The position numbers and the translations under genes were made by a program. Of a stretch of 50,569 nucleotides of DNA, positions 49,742 through 50,569 are shown piece by piece. Where the stretch lies: the NCBI GenBank assembly GCA_045637525.1, contig JAZTZP010000030.1:1-50569 (forward strand), in the 5' to 3' direction. The stretch comes from JAZTZP01 sp045637525. GTDB lineage: Bacteria > Bacillota > Clostridia > UBA1381. The notes under the pieces are model-generated. The model was given only the letters and a program-made list of their open reading frames with translations. It ran no database searches and was not told the origin of the DNA. Position 1 is the stretch's first letter. Every line of letters begins with the position of its first letter.

Positions 49742-49946
49742 TTAGTCCTTGACATACTCGATGATGTCAGAAAAATTGCAGTCAAGCTCTTTGCAAATAC
49801 GACCGAGAACCTTTAAACTGACCTCTTCATTTTTTGAAAGTCTTGCGAGAGTAGAGGGAGTGAGCCCTGCAATCTCTTTAAGGTCTGTTTTTTTTGAGCC
49901 CTTTATCCACAAGCAAGTGCCAAAGTCCATTATAATTGTATGCCAT
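49742..49946 (-). CDS. XRE-family partner of Fic, split by an A8 homopolymer frameshift
   Basis: Start ATG 49946 has a good ribosome site GGAGGA (49953-49958) and reads MAYNYNGLWHLLVDKGLK, the usual start of this XRE group. After a run of eight A (minus strand, 49888-49895) this frame ends shortly in a stop, while the frame carrying KTDLKEIAGLTPSTLARLSKNEEVSLKVLGRICKELDCNFSDIIEYV begins there. Seven A would restore one frame of about 67 residues. The in-frame ATG at 49930 has no ribosome site. It may be a sequencing error, a broken gene, or slippage-dependent expression. Confidence 0.75.
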
Positions 49947-49981
49947 ACTGATTCCTCCGAAACAATATAATAAGAACACGA

Positions 49982-50012
49982 CCCGACAACAAAATTATAA
50001 ATTTTGGTCGGG
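49982..50012 (-). promoter_or_regulatory. Leader hairpin of the XRE-Fic operon
   Basis: CCCGAC (49982-49987) and GTCGGG (50007-50012) enclose AAAATT/AATTTT, forming a stable two-part stem about 35 nt before the XRE start. It may be an attenuator or operator. Confidence 0.55.
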
Positions 50013-50053
50013 CTCCCCGGAACCTTGTTACGTTCCGTAATAATCTATTATGT

Positions 50054-50082
50054 ATTATATCATACCGTTGTTCGTTTGTCAA
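50054..50082 (-). promoter_or_regulatory. Promoter of the XRE-Fic operon
   Basis: Minus-strand TTGACA (50077-50082), 17 bp, TATAAT (50054-50059): a perfect consensus. Confidence 0.85.
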
Positions 50083-50139
50083 TATTTCAGATACATTTTG
50101 ACACGGTTTTTGAATGAGTTAATTTTTTATAAACAAAAT

Positions 50140-50420
50140 GTAAATTATAGTTTACCTCTGCTTCGGAATTATTTATGTAGGGTACGCTGCCCACAGCGTA
50201 CCGTTTAACAAAATTCTTTTACCGTGGATTGGGTAACATCAGCATCTGCAAACTCATAGCCACCGGGCAGTGGCAACCAACAACTCAATGTTCGTATGCT
50301 ATAAAGTACAATTCCAACTTTGAACAAAAAATTCCGCATACTCCATTTCGTTGGGTTGCTGTTGCCTACGACGCAAGACGAAATCAAAGATTTCTGTGCG
50401 TCAGTAAAACTATAATTTAC
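50140..50420. repeat. Repeat element with ends like the hairpin array
   Basis: Ends GTAAATTATAGTTTAC (50140-50155) and GTAAAACTATAATTTAC (50404-50420) are inverted copies of the end sequence of the element at 20379-20718. The 248-bp interior differs: it has hairpins such as GGTACGCTG/CAGCGTACC near 50179-50200 and GCCAC/GTGGC near 50260-50275, but no GTGAAAT spacer array. No gene was supported in it. Confidence 0.75.
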
Positions 50421-50569
50421 TTACAAAATACATTTATAATATCTTTTTTCTTTCTGACAGCATATTCATAAGCAACTTTCGTACCACTTTTAGGTTGATA
50501 ACCCACAATATCATTTTTACTGTTTCTGCGTTTTAAAGGAAGATAGTTTTCATCATAATACATTATACA
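50417..50569 (-). CDS. SLOG/DUF1273-like protein, C-terminal part (continues beyond window)
   Basis: The last 50 codons of a minus-strand gene are visible: MYYDENYLPLKRRNSKNDIV, then GYQPKSGTKVAYEYAVRKKKDIINVFCK. The SGTxxAYxYAxxKxKxIINVF end is characteristic of small SLOG/DUF1273-like proteins and resembles the C-terminus of the protein at 47309-47779. The stop codon TAA lies within the end repeat of the element 50140-50420, in the sequence AAGTAAATTATAG, as for the sugar-binding protein at 20715. Confidence 0.65.
   Translation of the reverse strand, partial: CIMYYDENYLPLKRRNSKNDIVGYQPKSGTKVAYEYAVRKKKDIINVFCK

Overview
The window looks like the chromosome of a low-GC, endospore-lineage clostridium (class Clostridia). 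Signs are strong AGGAGG-type ribosome binding sites, many sigma-A-like promoters (TTGACA / 17 bp / TATAAT), the B. subtilis-like order dprA-topA-trmFO, a SpoIVB protease, DnaD, RNase Y, YmdB, S-layer-homology and copper-amine-oxidase-N domain cell-surface proteins, and an LplA/LplB/YtcP-type sugar transporter. A gut, plant-fibre-using Oscillospirales-like organism is plausible, but the species cannot be named from this. No rRNA, tRNA or CRISPR array was seen.

Layout. 1-3.3 kb (minus): pyruvate formate-lyase and its activase. 3.4-8.3 kb (plus): a DnaD-domain protein, then the glycolytic operon pgk-tpiA-gpmI. 8.3-9.3 kb (minus): a secreted protein and a small overlapping peptide gene. 9.7-18.2 kb (plus): polysaccharide deacetylase, dprA-topA-trmFO, an anchored thioredoxin-fold protein, malic enzyme, a lipoprotein and a QueG-type reductase. 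18.2-20.4 kb: argD-argF. 20.7-24.1 kb (minus): sugar ABC transporter. 24.5-25.9 kb: SLH/VanY-type peptidase. 26.1-29.8 kb (minus): a tight five-gene operon of unknown function (DUF2997-like, membrane/HhH, radical SAM, AAA+ ATPase, DUF1257-like). 30.1-32.3 kb: an accessory cupin/AraC/dehydrogenase cassette inserted beside spoIVB (32.4-33.4 kb). 33.5-45.4 kb: a large surface protein, comEC, rny, ymdB, an L,D-transpeptidase, holA, rplM and rpsI. 45.4-50.6 kb: an accessory island with a candidate type III toxin-antitoxin cassette, two XRE regulators, two Fic proteins and two SLOG-like proteins.

Three structural themes stand out. First, a family of repeat elements with ends related to TAAATTATAGTTTA sits exactly on the stop codons of neighbouring genes. 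The complete copy (20379-20718) is an array of about twelve small hairpins separated by GTGAAAT on one half and ATTTCAC on the other. Second, accessory cassettes are flanked by duplicated 3' ends of core genes: 140 bp of rpsI around the toxin cassette, and a diverged spoIVB 3' end around the AraC cassette. Third, several genes have unusual starts or frames: rny has no conventional start codon at the right distance from its Shine-Dalgarno, and a Fic-partner XRE gene is split by an A8 run.

All calls are from reading the sequence; no database search was run. Family names rest on recognised motifs, and functions of the unknown operon and the toxin cassette are inference.
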